Shown: piece by piece, positions 1 to 10,151 of the stretch
Layout: each line of letters begins with the position of its first letter
How positions within the stretch are numbered: position 1 is the first letter of the stretch
Assembly: GCA_036250225.1 (NCBI GenBank)
Contig: JAPZLL010000027.1
Span: forward strand, 399,894 to 463,893
Length of the DNA stretch: 64,000 bases
DNA from: Cercophora sp. LCS_1
Taxonomy: Eukaryota > Ascomycota > Sordariomycetes > Sordariales > Lasiosphaeriaceae
Direction: 5' to 3'
Position numbers and translations under genes: made by a program
Notes under the pieces: generated by a model
The model's input: only the letters and a program-made list of their open reading frames with translations
Databases searched by the model: none
Told to the model about the DNA's origin: nothing

Positions 1-1
1 C

Positions 2-1417
2 GGCCCGTGGTCCGACCGCATCGGCGTCATTGCCTACGCCCTCACCCCGCTGAGCATCCTCCTCGCCAGCCGCGAAAACCTGCTCGCGCTGCTGACCGGC
101 ATTCCCTACACCTCGTTCCTCTTCCTCCACCGCTGGATCGGGTATCTCATCCTCGTCCAATCGGTCCTGCACACCATCGGGTGGGTCATCATCGAAGCCC
201 GCCTGTACCAGCCGCAACCGACAATCTGGGATGGCTTCGTCAAGAGCACCTACATTATCTGGGGCTTCGTGGCCCTCGGTCTACTGGTTCTCATCTGGTT
301 CTTCTCGCTGCGCTGGACAATCCGCAAGACGGGCTATGAAGCCTTCCGCAAGATGCACTATGTCCTCGCCATGGTGTATATCGGCGCCGTGATCGGCCAC
401 TGGGAAGCCCTGCAGTGTTTTCTGGTCCCGGGACTGGTTCTCTGGGGATGCGATCGTCTTGCACGACTCATTCGTATGGGCATGCTGCATTACGGATACG
501 TCAACGAGGAAGGCAAATGGCGGTTTCGCGCGGCACAGGCAGAGGGCAAGATCTGGAGGGATGAGAAGCACGGGGATGTGGTGAGGCTGGATTTCAAGCA
601 TCGCCAGGCGCCGTGGAAGATTGGACAACACTTCTTTTTGTGCTTCACCGAGGGGAGCATCTGGCAGAGTCACCCGTTTACACCATTGTCGTTGCCTGAG
701 GCGGATGCGGCGGGTGAGGTCAAGCACTCGTACATCCTCAGGGCAAAGGGCGGCGAGACGAAGAAGGTGGCCGAAATTATCAGGGCGAAGATTGAGAAGC
801 TGGAGAAGGATGCGAAGCCTACCACTTCGGTTGTTCTCCAGGGACCGTACGGGGAGAGCATCGTCGAGGGTATGGCGCAGAATACAAACGTCCTTTGTGT
901 CGCTGGTGGAACGGGCATCACGTATGTGTTGCCTGCACTGTTGAGTCTTGCTCGTCAGAGACCGAGCACAGGGAGGAAGGTTGAGCTGGTGTGGGCTGTC
1001 AAACGGGAGCAGGATCTGGAGTGGGTGCAACCAGAGCTGGACGAGCTGAGGAGGCTGGGCGCTGCACACGATATCAAGATCCGGGCATTTGTAACGGACA
1101 GCGAGGCGGTCAGTGGGTTGGGCGAGAAGCTCGGGGATAAGGAGATCGCTGGCGTTCAGGTCCGCGGCTCGTCTTCGTCTTCGTCATCGGTGGATGGGGA
1201 GCGGGAAAGTACCGGGCGGCCGGATGTGGATGCTGTGGTCAGCCAGTTTGTGGGTGACGTTGCGCAGGGAGCGACAAGGGTGTTTGGGAGTGGACCGCCT
1301 GGCATGATTGGGGATTTGAGAGCGGCTGTGTCAAGGTGCAATTCTGGCTCGAGGGTGTGGAAGGGAGAACAGCGGTTTGATGTTCAGCTTGTTTGTGATG
1401 ATCGGTTGGAGTGGTAG
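2..1417 (+). CDS. Ferric-chelate reductase (FRE family), 5'-truncated by the window
   Basis: The open frame enters at base 2 and ends at TAG 1415-1417, giving 471 visible residues. Ferric reductases use NADPH and FAD to move electrons across two membrane hemes and reduce extracellular Fe(III) or Cu(II). Visible in order: a membrane part with four candidate heme histidines (FLHRWIGY, SVLHTIGW, KMHYVLAM, VIGHW); the FAD motif HPFTPLSL near residue 225; the NADPH motifs LQGPYGE and VAGGTGIT; and the C-terminal FGSGPPGM. A Ser-rich low-complexity insert lies near bases 1170-1190. No intron is visible in this part. The N-terminal membrane segments lie off the window. Family assignment is firm; iron versus copper substrate is not decidable here. 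Confidence 0.93.
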   Translation, partial: GPWSDRIGVIAYALTPLSILLASRENLLALLTGIPYTSFLFLHRWIGYLILVQSVLHTIGWVIIEARLYQPQPTIWDGFVKSTYIIWGFVALGLLVLIWFFSLRWTIRKTGYEAFRKMHYVLAMVYIGAVIGHWEALQCFLVPGLVLWGCDRLARLIRMGMLHYGYVNEEGKWRFRAAQAEGKIWRDEKHGDVVRLDFKHRQAPWKIGQHFFLCFTEGSIWQSHPFTPLSLPEADAAGEVKHSYILRAKGGETKKVAEIIRAKIEKLEKDAKPTTSVVLQGPYGESIVEGMAQNTNVLCVAGGTGITYVLPALLSLARQRPSTGRKVELVWAVKREQDLEWVQPELDELRRLGAAHDIKIRAFVTDSEAVSGLGEKLGDKEIAGVQVRGSSSSSSSVDGERESTGRPDVDAVVSQFVGDVAQGATRVFGSGPPGMIGDLRAAVSRCNSGSRVWKGEQRFDVQLVCDDRLEW

Positions 1418-2409
1418 ATACCCCTTGTTTTTTTGCGAATGGATTTGATGAATGGAGTCGCTTGAACTGGCGGCTTTGTTCTTGGTTGTGTAACATCTTG
1501 TGGAGTGGCCTTGTGGATTTTGTGGTGATCGGTCCAGCTTCGGAAGTTCGTTACAGACGTGACGGTCATGGCTTTGATCTCCTCAGAAACATCTTGCGAG
1601 TCTCGGGCAGTTGGAGGTTGTGTATTTGGAGATGTTGAGTCCAAACCCCAGGCATCAAGTCACGTTTACACCTGTACACCTTTTTCTCCCTTCGACGCTG
1701 GCGTGATTTTCCCTCCAACACACAAATGAACCCCCGAGAAATATCCCAATTAAAACAGCCACCAACACATTTAGATAAAATCATCCAACTCAAATCCCAA
1801 CCCTCTCACCAAACCCTCACCGTAATGCATTCCGACATTGAGCATACCCCCACTAAAATGATATTAGCCTCCCTCGGGTCCTCTATCGTCAGAATAATCC
1901 TCACCTCCAAAATACCAAATCCGGGACACCAGGACGGTCTGGGTAGCAAGACAATCAATCGTCTTCCGCGCCCGGCCGCGGGAAGCTCAAACAGAAGTCA
2001 AGCTGATACCAAGCAAGTCCCCAAGCACAAGACCAATACGTAATCTTATGATCTGGGACAAGATTTGCGTTTCAATTTACATGTCGCTTGACTTGAATTC
2101 ACGGGCTTGAATGAATGAAGTTAGGATATAGAAACTGGGATTGGAGTCCACATGAGCACAGGACGGCTGAGGCACAGCCAATTGGTCCGGATGAGGAGGA
2201 CGGAGCTGCCGAGCACAAGTGGTACTTTTAGTAAGACGTGACAAGGCTAATGATTCATAGTTCACATGCTATGCTACGCCGGTCCACCATAGTCCGATGA
2301 ACCGGTTTTAAAAAGCAAGTCACAGTTGTTATCTATGCTAGGTATCCTTCCTAGAGATCGCCAATATCATCTTGAGCTATGATTCTGTTAGCCACCATGG
2401 AATGAATAA
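1418..2409. other. Intergenic, no gene seen
   Basis: About 1 kb between two convergent genes. The open frames here (for example 1726-2043) have no family features and no support from splicing. Nothing else is recognised. Confidence 0.6.
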
Positions 2410-4219
2410 TCATTTTTGATGCAACATACCGTCATCCTGTTCGCTCTTTGCCTTCTTCCAGTCCTCCATCCACGCTTTCACAAACTCAATCTCGGCCTGC
2501 TGCGCCTCGATGATAGGCTTTGGTGGTAAGTCGGGTGTTGTTTCATTGTGAAAGAGGCCGTTCTCGTCCCAGCTTGCCTAGTGTCAGTTTGTCTACGAAA
2601 CGAGGAATGCGGCATGCCATACTGGTGTACTCCACCCTCAATGAGGATGTAGGGTTCGTCAATAGTGCTTTTCCGGACAGGCAAACCAATTTTGTGGGGC
2701 GTTGCTGCTCTCCAGGGGTCTCTCTCGCCGTCAACAAAGGCTAGCCGTGGATAGCTGAGGCCGAAACCACCATGTTTGTTGATGACTTTGACGTTGGAGG
2801 GGTTCGTGATATTGAATCCGTATCTGCAAACGGCTGATGTGTAGTCGAGATCGATAAGACGGGAGATAAGTGGAAGTTGGCTTTCTGGGACGCCGGAGCC
2901 TGTGGCAAGGTATCCCCATCTGCACATGTCAATCAAACTGGAGCGGTACCATGATGCGAATACTCACTCGGTACAAACTTGGTATTCCCAAAGCCGCCAT
3001 GTCTGTGACAGGTCATAGGACTTGAACTGCTCAGGGTCCGCCCTGCCAAGACACTTGTCCTGACTCTGTCCTCGGCTTGCACACCTGCTGACGGCCGTAG
3101 CATTGACATAGCCCACATAGTTCAGTAGTCGGTTCGTCAGTTTGTCAACCTCATGCTTGTAACCGCCAGCAGCCAGAATCTCTTGCGCTTCAGGCTCGAG
3201 CGATGCCAGGGTGGGATACAAGAGAGCGCTGGAGCTGATGTTGTTGCAATACTCGCCAAACTTTGTCGAGTTCACAGCCGGGTCCCAGTTCATAGCTTGC
3301 ATCTTGCTGATCCCCCAAGAGAGAGTGTTGGCGAAGTCATCGTTGCGAGTAAGGTTGCCGAGGCCAAAGAGCGTCTTGAGTCTCTGGACGTACTCGCTGT
3401 CTGGCTGTCCGATGAGGATGTTGTCGACGACATGGGTGAGCTTCTGGGTCGCAACGACGCAGTCCTTGGGAGCATAGAGCCTGGCTGCCTCAAAGTACTC
3501 CCAGTACTCGTAGATAGCCTCGGTAACACCCGACGATGAGATAGCGCCCCAGTAGACGTCTGGATAGAGCTTCCGTAGAAATGCGACCATTGCCCCGGCG
3601 TAGGATCCGCCAAAGGCGAGATACGGTGTGTTGGGGGCAGTCAGATTCAGATGTTCCAGCCCATCGAAGACGACGTTCTTTGCAAAGAAGACCATATCCG
3701 CAAGAGCCTGGTCCGTCGAGAGGAAGCGGAGGCTCTTGGTTGAAAAGTCGTCAACTGGGAGACTCTTTCCATAGTAGCGATGTTCGAAAACGACTCCTAG
3801 ACCGCTAGTGGCTTCGGATAGCTTTGCGAGGATACCCTTTTGCAAGAAGGGGAGGCGACCTGCGCCACTTGTCTCACCGCCCTGAAGAACGATGACGGGG
3901 CCGCCCTCTTTATAATGAGTAGCGTCAAACCAATAACGGAGTGGAAACGTCTTGTTGGTGTGCGGCTCGTAGATGGAGTCGTTGTGGAAGTGGTCGATGG
4001 GAACGTCGATCCAGCGAGCCGGGTACAAGTCACCAAGATCACCCTCTATCGTGACGGTTTCGGTACCGGCGGTCTGAGGGTGTTAGGAGACAGTGCAATG
4101 GAGGGGCTGGACTTGTTTACCTCTGTCGGATCCCATAGACGAGGGAATTCCCCAAGTGCGGCGCTGGCTACCCCCGAAAAGCACAGCGCCGCTAGGCAAA
4201 TGGCATTTTTGGATGCCAT
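2410..4219 (-). CDS. Secreted serine carboxypeptidase of family S28
   Basis: Four exons: 4219-4121, 4073-2968, 2919-2623 and 2572-2410, giving 554 residues. S28 enzymes (lysosomal Pro-X carboxypeptidase and DPP II relatives) cleave after proline from peptide ends; fungal ones are secreted. The N-terminus has a signal peptide (about 21 residues, ending GVASA). The nucleophile motif is GGSYAG, the acid is in FVDGERDP and the catalytic His is in EGGVHHWDEN, which appears only after joining exons 3 and 4. The CTEWGY motif likewise needs the exon 2-3 join, which supports the splice model. The start at 4219 puts the signal peptide first; the open frame extends further upstream without features. The last few residues are uncertain: a GTATGT donor near 2427 and an AACAG acceptor near 2383 would give a short alternative C-terminus. 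Confidence 0.93.
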
Positions 4220-4773
4220 GATGTCCGCCTCTTGAATGTGCGCAAACGGTTGCAGCGGTGAGCGCCGGGGCAACAGGCGAGGAGATCGCAGAGAATCTCA
4301 GAAACGGCCGTAGTCGCTTCGATCTTAGTCCGATGCTGTTTGCCGGTGACTACGCTGGCTGAGTGGCGTTGTGTCTTCGTGAGACTCGCGTTTCAGCGTC
4401 TCGCGACAACGGCGGGACACCGGACCAGCCGCTGACACTCTTGCAGCCTGCACGAGGCTAAAAGCCTTCAAATACACTTGAGTCGACCCTCAATCAAACC
4501 TAACGGAGGTGTAGTTGAGTTCTAGGGCGTTTCGCGGTGAGGATGTACGCAGGTCAAACGGCGGCAATTGATCGCGTCCATCGATCACGCGCTGATCTTC
4601 GGCGTGAGCCCCTCCGGGCACCAGCGCCAAGACACGCCGCACCTTCCCCTTTTGCAACCACAACATCGGGATCAAATCACATCATCGATTTCGAAACATC
4701 CCAAAACCTTCATTTTCACACAAGACCACTACCATTACATTCTAACCCAATTCCACATCAGCAATGTCCAAAC
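4220..4773. other. Promoter region of the S28 peptidase; no gene seen
   Basis: The stretch lies upstream of the S28 gene and downstream of the next minus-strand gene. It holds no convincing reading frame. Confidence 0.5.
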
Positions 4774-5421
4774 TCAAGCAGCAACACACCCAACCTCAAC
4801 CGCAAACTCATGACTCGCATACGCATCCTCCGGCAACGCATTCAGCTCCGCACAATACGGCACCAGCACAACCTCTACACAATCCCCGGGCACTGCCTCC
4901 CCTTCATATCTATACTGCAGCGTAATGAACCTCAAATCCCGATAATACGGCACCGTATTGTTACAAGCCAGAAACGTGCCCTTGCCGGTCTCATCCTGGC
5001 CATTCCGCAAAACGCCCGCTGGTCCCAGCACTGACGCCGACGTACCGAACCCGGCATTCACAAAAATGGAGTGTTCAGTCGGGTATGTCACGTCGAATTG
5101 CGTCGGGCTTTGGATGGAAATGCCAAAGGGGACGGGGGGCGTGGCGCCATCGGTGATGATGGAGTTTTGTCGGGCGGTGTTGTCGGATGTGCCGTTTTCG
5201 TAAAAGATGCGGGCGTTTCCTGCTGACAGGACGGCAACGTTTTGGGCGGCGCCGACGTGGATTGTGCTGAAGACGTTGTTGTTGATGGAGGGGGAGAAGT
5301 CTTTGGACGGGTCGGTGAGGTGGGCGACGAGGGTGAAGCCTTTTGAGGTGGATTGCGTTTGGCGGGCTGTGGGCATGCTAGCCGCCAGGGCCGTGAGGCC
5401 TAGGATGATGAATGAGTTCAT
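4774..5421 (-). CDS. Small secreted protein, DUF7907-like
   Basis: One uninterrupted frame of 215 residues with an ATG start. The first 16 or so residues (MNSFIILGLTALAASM) form a signal peptide. The mature part looks like a beta-rich extracellular domain: it opens with the GFTLVAHLTDPSKDF segment and ends in a Cys-containing tail (ACNN, GDCVEV, VPYC, VGC). This layout resembles fungal secreted proteins grouped as DUF7907, recalled from memory and not verified. Function is unknown. The gene is on the same strand as the upstream S28 peptidase, but nothing links them. Confidence 0.78.
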   Translation of the reverse strand: MNSFIILGLTALAASMPTARQTQSTSKGFTLVAHLTDPSKDFSPSINNNVFSTIHVGAAQNVAVLSAGNARIFYENGTSDNTARQNSIITDGATPPVPFGISIQSPTQFDVTYPTEHSIFVNAGFGTSASVLGPAGVLRNGQDETGKGTFLACNNTVPYYRDLRFITLQYRYEGEAVPGDCVEVVLVPYCAELNALPEDAYASHEFAVEVGCVAA

Positions 5422-6586
5422 GACTGCGATGTGGGTTGTTGGATGAGATGGGCTCGAATCATCAATGGTTGTTGAGGGGGTGTTTTTGATCTTTATACCT
5501 GGTGAGAGTCTGTGGTGCCACTGACGCTGAGTGTAGCATCACCAGACACCCGAGGTGGCAAGCATCGTCGATACGAGATGGCGGTGCCCAATTGTACTGT
5601 TGCACGCAGATCACTTCCCCACCTCCACCCAATGGAACCGGGTAGAGCTCAAGCGCATACAGCGTCATTGCGGATCCGAAAAGGGCACTCTATCCCGGAA
5701 TTGAATTAGAAAGCGGAGATACGAGTGCGGGAGACCTCGGTAGATCGATTTAGCCTGCACGCTGCTCGCCAGACTTGCCCCTCCGGCGGCTCTACCCGAT
5801 AGGTATTGATGGTTTTACGGGTGGGCTTAGTCAACATCGGTGGTTCCGAGGCTGATCTAAGCTCGTACACTGTGCTCCCAGTGGCGGTGAGGTGTTGCGA
5901 CGAGGACGGCAGACCCCGTTCTGCAGACAGGACCCAACGGTTGTGATGAAGGCGGGTAATTCGTGACAGGCCCATGAATAGGCTTCAAGTCCTGAGATAC
6001 AGCTCAGACCTTGTCCCAAAACTATGAAGAAGGGTGGTTTCGACGAACGATCTCTGAGGTAACCATGGCCAACATCAACAGCATCATGCCTTTCTTGTGC
6101 TAAACGGGCCAACCACTTTTGTTTCCTTTGCCAATAACACCACATGCAAATATCACCGTCTTCTTGCCCGCCCCGGTTTGTCCGTTACCTCAGCCTTTGA
6201 AATTCTTTTGGCTCCCTTGCCATTGTTGCCTTTGGTGCCATAACTCCAATCAAGCAATTAACTACAATGTCTGAACTAAGCAACCAGTACTGCTTTCACT
6301 TGGCGAGCCAACACAAAGCTAGATGTTATCAGACCCTAGATCATGAACACCACTTGCAGCAAACGGTCAAACAACTAGATGATTATTGCAGTTCTTAGAA
6401 CAGCAAGACTTCTCTGGGCTAATACGCCAAGTTTCACTCCATATATAGACGCCAAAATGGCTCCTCAAACTGGCTCATTGCTTCGTCAAATTACCCATCG
6501 CCAACACTACAGCTTCGCGGCAGGTAAACATAGCTCTCTCCGGCTTCAACGGCCGTGAGACTTCTAGCCTTTTTGTTTCAGCAGCC
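5422..6586. other. Intergenic region containing the promoter and leader of the 6587 gene
   Basis: No credible gene. The right end holds a TATA element at 6441 and a likely leader intron at 6524-6581 (GTAAAC donor, TTTCAG acceptor) just before the ATG at 6587. Confidence 0.55.
6441..6449 (+). promoter_or_regulatory. TATA box of the 6587 gene
   Basis: ATATATAGA lies about 145 bp before the ATG, a fitting distance given a leader that contains a spliced intron. Confidence 0.5.
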
Positions 6587-6844
6587 ATGTGCTACGCTGA
6601 AAACCAAGAGTTTGACATTTGTGGATGCTGGGTTGCCGATCCCCAAGACTGTGAAGATAAAATCAAAACCGGGTATTGCTTTTTAAGGGACACCACACCG
6701 ATCGACGTGAAGGTTTGGGGCTCGTGCAACAGAGAATTCCCGCTATGCCCCATGAGCAAGGATCCAGCCCAGACCAACGAGAAAATACAAAGGGCCAAGA
6801 AGAGCAAATCGAAGGTGCAGGACGCCCACAAACGACTACTCTAA
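6587..6844 (+). CDS. Small Met-Cys protein with CGC motif (MCYA...CGC type)
   Basis: An 85-residue protein of unknown function. It starts MCYAENQEF and has ICGCW at residues 11-15, then further cysteines at about 22, 31, 47 and 53, and ends in a Lys-rich tail. There is no signal peptide. Very short fungal proteins that begin Met-Cys and carry a C-G-C or C-G-H about 10 residues later are common in Sordariomycetes; this one fits. Support for a real gene: TATA at 6441 and a canonical leader intron (6524-6581) ending five bases before the ATG. The 8761 protein has the same opening layout. Confidence 0.65.
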   Translation: MCYAENQEFDICGCWVADPQDCEDKIKTGYCFLRDTTPIDVKVWGSCNREFPLCPMSKDPAQTNEKIQRAKKSKSKVQDAHKRLL

Positions 6845-7564
6845 AAGACGACAATCTGAACCCGCTGGGACAAGAGGGAACCCTACCAATGGAGTGAGGG
6901 GCACTATGTAAAGTCTTTGGAAGTGAACCACTGGGCATTTTGGTGGCGAAGACGGAAAAGTAGGCAATGTACCTGTCGACCTACCTACATCACGCATTGA
7001 ATTTTGCAGGTTTCATGCACGTGTCTTTACAACAAGGATGAAGAGGATATCTGCAGCGCTGGAAATAGGAGTCCAGGGTCCTTGAATAGCGGGTTACACT
7101 TGAGGAGCAAGCTCGCTTTTCCCCGGGAAATAGCCCTACAAACTTCTAGGTGTGCGGTTCACTCTATCAGGGTCTAGTTGGTGTAACTATGCCCGTCAAA
7201 GATGGACAGGCGTTCACTATGATCAACGCTCGTCCAAGCATTCACTTACCGTTACACAAGTCCCAGTTGTCAATCCATTTCTCTCTTTGCGTTTTGTGCC
7301 CCTTGGCCACTGCCCTCTTACACAGCACAGACAACCCTACCTATTTGTTCTGCCATGCTGTTTTTCCGCCATCACGAGCGAGGCAGCTAGACCTCTTGTA
7401 GGCGAGGTGGTACATGGCAAAGAAAAACTCGCTCACCGGCACCATCTATCCGCCGCACCCTCTCCGCTCATGGCCGCGATCCCATCCTCAATGAACCACT
7501 CGTTCCGCACACTCGAGTGGGTCTTGTGCGGGTACCGTGGTTCACACAGCCCTCCAATCTCAAG
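6845..7564. other. Intergenic, no gene seen
   Basis: Two overlapping open frames at 7150-7571 lack family features or a good start context and were not called. Confidence 0.5.
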
Positions 7565-7572
7565 TATTTAAA
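7565..7572 (+). promoter_or_regulatory. TATA-like element before the inverted repeat
   Basis: TATTTAAA is followed within 15 bp by a CT-rich leader (7583-7620) typical of fungal transcription starts. A plus-strand transcript from here would run through both arms of the inverted repeat. Confidence 0.4.
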
Positions 7573-7643
7573 CCGCCTTGTAGTCTCTCTCTTTTCTCTT
7601 TCTTCTTCCTCTCCTCACACCTTTCCTTAGTTGGTCTTGCGGC

Positions 7644-7811
7644 CTAGGGCTCACCACTCACACCCACGGCCAGGGACTTTGTCTTCTTATGGATGTTGAC
7701 CTTCGCGACGCTAGGCTTCCGCGGCGCTTTTGCCTTCTTTTGGGCCTTGTCCCCGCCCGCAAAGTTTGGGAGGGTCTTGGTGTCAGGCATCTTCGTCGTC
7801 TTGTTCTCCAT
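7644..7811 (-). CDS. Lys-rich peptide, left copy of the head-to-head pair
   Basis: A 55-residue frame (MENKTTKMPDTKTLP...) on the minus strand. It is the mirror copy of the plus-strand frame starting at 7810. The core KKAKAPRKPS and the following KVNIHKK stretch are the same in both copies. Its ATG (7811-7809) overlaps the ATG of the other copy in the palindrome CCATGG. Differences between copies keep both frames open and the residues similar, which suggests both have been under coding constraint. The second Met (MPD) may be the true start. Function is unknown; the Lys/Arg-rich core would suit nucleic-acid binding, but that is inference. Confidence 0.45.
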   Translation of the reverse strand: MENKTTKMPDTKTLPNFAGGDKAQKKAKAPRKPSVAKVNIHKKTKSLAVGVSGEP

Positions 7812-7966
7812 GGAGGCGAGGCGTCTCAAAATGCCTGATATCGAAATCCTGCCCAATTTTGTGGGCGGGGACAAGGGCCAAAAGAAGGCAAAAGCGCCGC
7901 GGAAGCCTAGCGTCACGAAGGTCAACATCCATAAGAAGGCAAAGTCGATGGGCGTGGGTGTGGGCG
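7655..7966. repeat. Perfectly centred 156+156 bp inverted repeat
   Basis: Arms 7655-7810 and 7811-7966 pair without gaps about position 7810.5. The best stretch, about 75 bp encoding GGDK through NIHKK, has two mismatches between arms; the ends are more diverged. There is no spacer: the centre is CTCCATGGAG. See the findings for what this could mean. Confidence 0.9.
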
Positions 7967-8121
7967 CGGGTACCCAAAACACCCAATTCCCGACCCCGGG
8001 TCCCAGCAACGAGCCGGGCATGGGGTACGGCTTTGGCCAAGCTGGTGGCCCTCCTGTTGGGCTACGACAGTACCGCTCCACGGAACGCAGCTCGTACGAT
8101 GCCTCGTGTGTAGGACTCTAA
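7810..8121 (+). CDS. Lys-rich small protein, right copy of the head-to-head pair
   Basis: A 103-residue frame (MEARRLKMPDIEILP...) that starts in the shared CCATGG. Residues 8-50 match the minus-strand copy; beyond the repeat it continues with a Gly/Pro-rich tail absent from the left copy. The upstream TATA-like box at 7565 and CT-rich leader suit plus-strand expression, with the antisense of the left copy as leader. I do not recognise the family. The longer frame from 7693 is only the antisense of the left arm. Confidence 0.5.
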   Translation: MEARRLKMPDIEILPNFVGGDKGQKKAKAPRKPSVTKVNIHKKAKSMGVGVGAGTQNTQFPTPGPSNEPGMGYGFGQAGGPPVGLRQYRSTERSSYDASCVGL

Positions 8122-8760
8122 TATGACTTGTTCGGGGGCATCCCCAAGGGAATGGCTCAGAACGTGGTCGTGGAACCTCACCAAGCTGATTGCACACTCA
8201 ACACCCATGGCAACTTCCTCTCCACCACGCCGAGACGGTCAGAAAAGTCAGCTGCCATCTTATTCAAGCATCAGCCGCTCGCCGAGACCATCGACCCGCG
8301 ATCAAGCCGGCCGCGACGCACGTGGAGTCACGGAAGCCGGACTTCTCGCACTTAAAAACCCATTCTTCTCCTCTCTTTCGCCAACCTTTTCCTTCTGCAA
8401 CCAACAAAGCTCCCACAAGGACTTGACCTGGTAAGCCAGCCTCTCCTCCCTTCATCCTTTCTTCTTCTAACACATCCAGAACCAAGCAAATCTATCTCTG
8501 GTCACGACCTCCCTTCACAAAGCTCTCAAGCTCACTCCGTGAGTACATCCACCTCGCCCACCCCAGCCTTTTCTAACCTCATCGGAATCAAGAACTTCTG
8601 CAGCTTCCTTCTCGAGACGCCGTCACTCTCAAGACTGCAATCTCCAGCCTCTACCTTTTCGTTTCCCCAACCGACGTAAGTAGTTCTTGATCCTCTCTAT
8701 TCTCTCTATTCCCATCACTCTCATCAAGCCCTGTCTAACACACCCAAGCAGCACAGCAAG
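8122..8760. other. Promoter and leader of the 8761 gene
   Basis: A TATA-like CTTAAAAACC at 8351 is followed by CT-rich sequence. Donor-like sites (GTAAGCC near 8431, GTGAGTAC near 8538, GTAAGT near 8677) suggest a spliced leader. No separate gene is seen. Confidence 0.45.
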
Positions 8761-8964
8761 ATGTGCATTCGCCACCTCAAGCACTTCCGCGGCTGCGGCT
8801 GCAACTTCTTGGTGTCGTCGACCATCTGCGAGCTCGACGCCATCGGCAAATGCGACCACGTGAGCCACACGTTCCTCTACGTTGACGGCCCTTGCGACAT
8901 TCCTGGCTGCCCCAGTCAGCCTTCCCCGAAGCCGAAGCCTGCTACCCCTAAGCCCAAGCTTTGA
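8761..8964 (+). CDS. Small Met-Cys protein with CGC motif (MCIR...CGC type)
   Basis: A 67-residue protein. It begins MCIRHLKHFRGCGCNF, has further cysteines at about residues 23, 31, 45 and 50, and ends in a Pro/Lys tail (SPKPKPATPKPKL). It has no signal peptide. The spacing from Met-Cys to CGC matches the 6587 protein, so both belong to the same class of tiny fungal Cys-motif proteins of unknown role. The start follows a leader with several splice-site-like signals, and an AAG context precedes the ATG. Confidence in a real gene rests on the motif shared with 6587 and the opening shared with 9972. Confidence 0.6.
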   Translation: MCIRHLKHFRGCGCNFLVSSTICELDAIGKCDHVSHTFLYVDGPCDIPGCPSQPSPKPKPATPKPKL

Positions 8965-9971
8965 GTGGGGTGTGGTTCCCTGGTTCCTTGGGGACTGATA
9001 TGAGGATTGGTGGAGGAATTGTGGGGGAAGGTGTGGGCATTCTGGTGGAGGACATGGGTAGCTAGGGCCAGGCCTGCCTATGGTAGGCTGAATTGCCGAG
9101 CAATGAATGGGTGCCATTGATTCTGCTGTGATGCGTATTCGTGATGATGCTGTGATGATGTGAAAGAGTGTTGTCTGTTTCACTTGGCATGGCCCTGCAG
9201 CTCGACATACGGCTTATCAGCTGCCTATTTAAGACAGTGTTATTCTTCCCTAACTACCTTAACTACCTCATATCCTCCTATCTAATAATGTCCATTCCAA
9301 GTTCTGTTTCGAGTCCCAAAGAAAAAGAACAAAAGCCCCAAGGCTTGAAATGCGGATAAATGAACAGCCAGGGGTCACGCTAGACATATGGATACCCCGT
9401 CCTCAGTGATCATACCACACACCACCTACACATGAAATGGAACATGACTGAGGCAGTCATCCCGTTTCCGCTTATGTGACGCTTACTATCTGGTCAAGGC
9501 GAACATACGAACACAGGGAGATAAATTTGAAGCAAGAGATAATTCTCTTCACCTGTGTCCCCAGCCAAATTGTGTGTATAATTAATCCGCCTTCCAAAAA
9601 GCTTGAGGCCTGGCGGTTTCTTTCATCTCCGCGGGACTCGATGTGGTACCTGGTATGCGCTTCGTAGGGGAGTATATTGGGTAGGGAGGCAGGACGACAA
9701 CGACATAGCACTGATAGGAAGAAGAAGTGGAATGAATCCTGTTAGCAGGAATAATGGAATAACTGAGGCGCCCTTACTATTTTTGGGAGCGCCCCTCTGA
9801 ACCAAACTTTCGGGGACATGACAATCGACTTGGGTTAGACAAGTTCATCCTCACAAAAACGGGATCGAGAGGGCGTCCAGAAAACCCCTTCCAGCGCCAA
9901 CTCACCCATTTCAACCAAGATGTACTGCGTCAGTAGGTACCTTCACGTTGCTTTTGCACCATGCGAGACCA
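8965..9971. other. Intergenic, no gene seen
   Basis: Short open frames at 9168, 9476 and 9603 lack features. Nothing else is recognised. Confidence 0.5.
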
Positions 9972-10151
9972 ATGTGCATCCGCCACCAGAAGCACTGCCG
10001 CGAAATCATCTTCGTCACCAGGCAGAATCCCGAGAGACTTGAACCCAAAATATGCTTTTACGCCACCAAGTATGAACCTGAGAATGCAGCGAGATTATGT
10101 TCCGCACCCCGAGTAACTGAACGGCATCCTCGGTCCTCATATCTGAGCTGA
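9972..10151 (+). pseudogene. Decayed relative of the 8761 gene
   Basis: The frame starts MCIRHQKHCRE, matching MCIRHLKHFRG of the 8761 protein in 8 of the first 10 residues, and the DNA is similar over the same span. After that the CGC motif is lost and the rest shows no resemblance. It is probably a degenerate duplicate of the start of that gene; a diverged functional paralogue or chance cannot be excluded. Confidence 0.35.

Noticed and set aside
281..1069. 262-residue minus-strand frame over the ferric reductase
   Set aside because: Antisense shadow of a clear oxidoreductase domain.
1726..2043. 105-residue frame in the first intergenic region
   Set aside because: AT-rich, no features, between convergent 3' ends.
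7150..7571. Two overlapping frames of 83 and 139 residues
   Set aside because: No domain, no splice support, and the TATA at 7565 suggests transcription starts after them.
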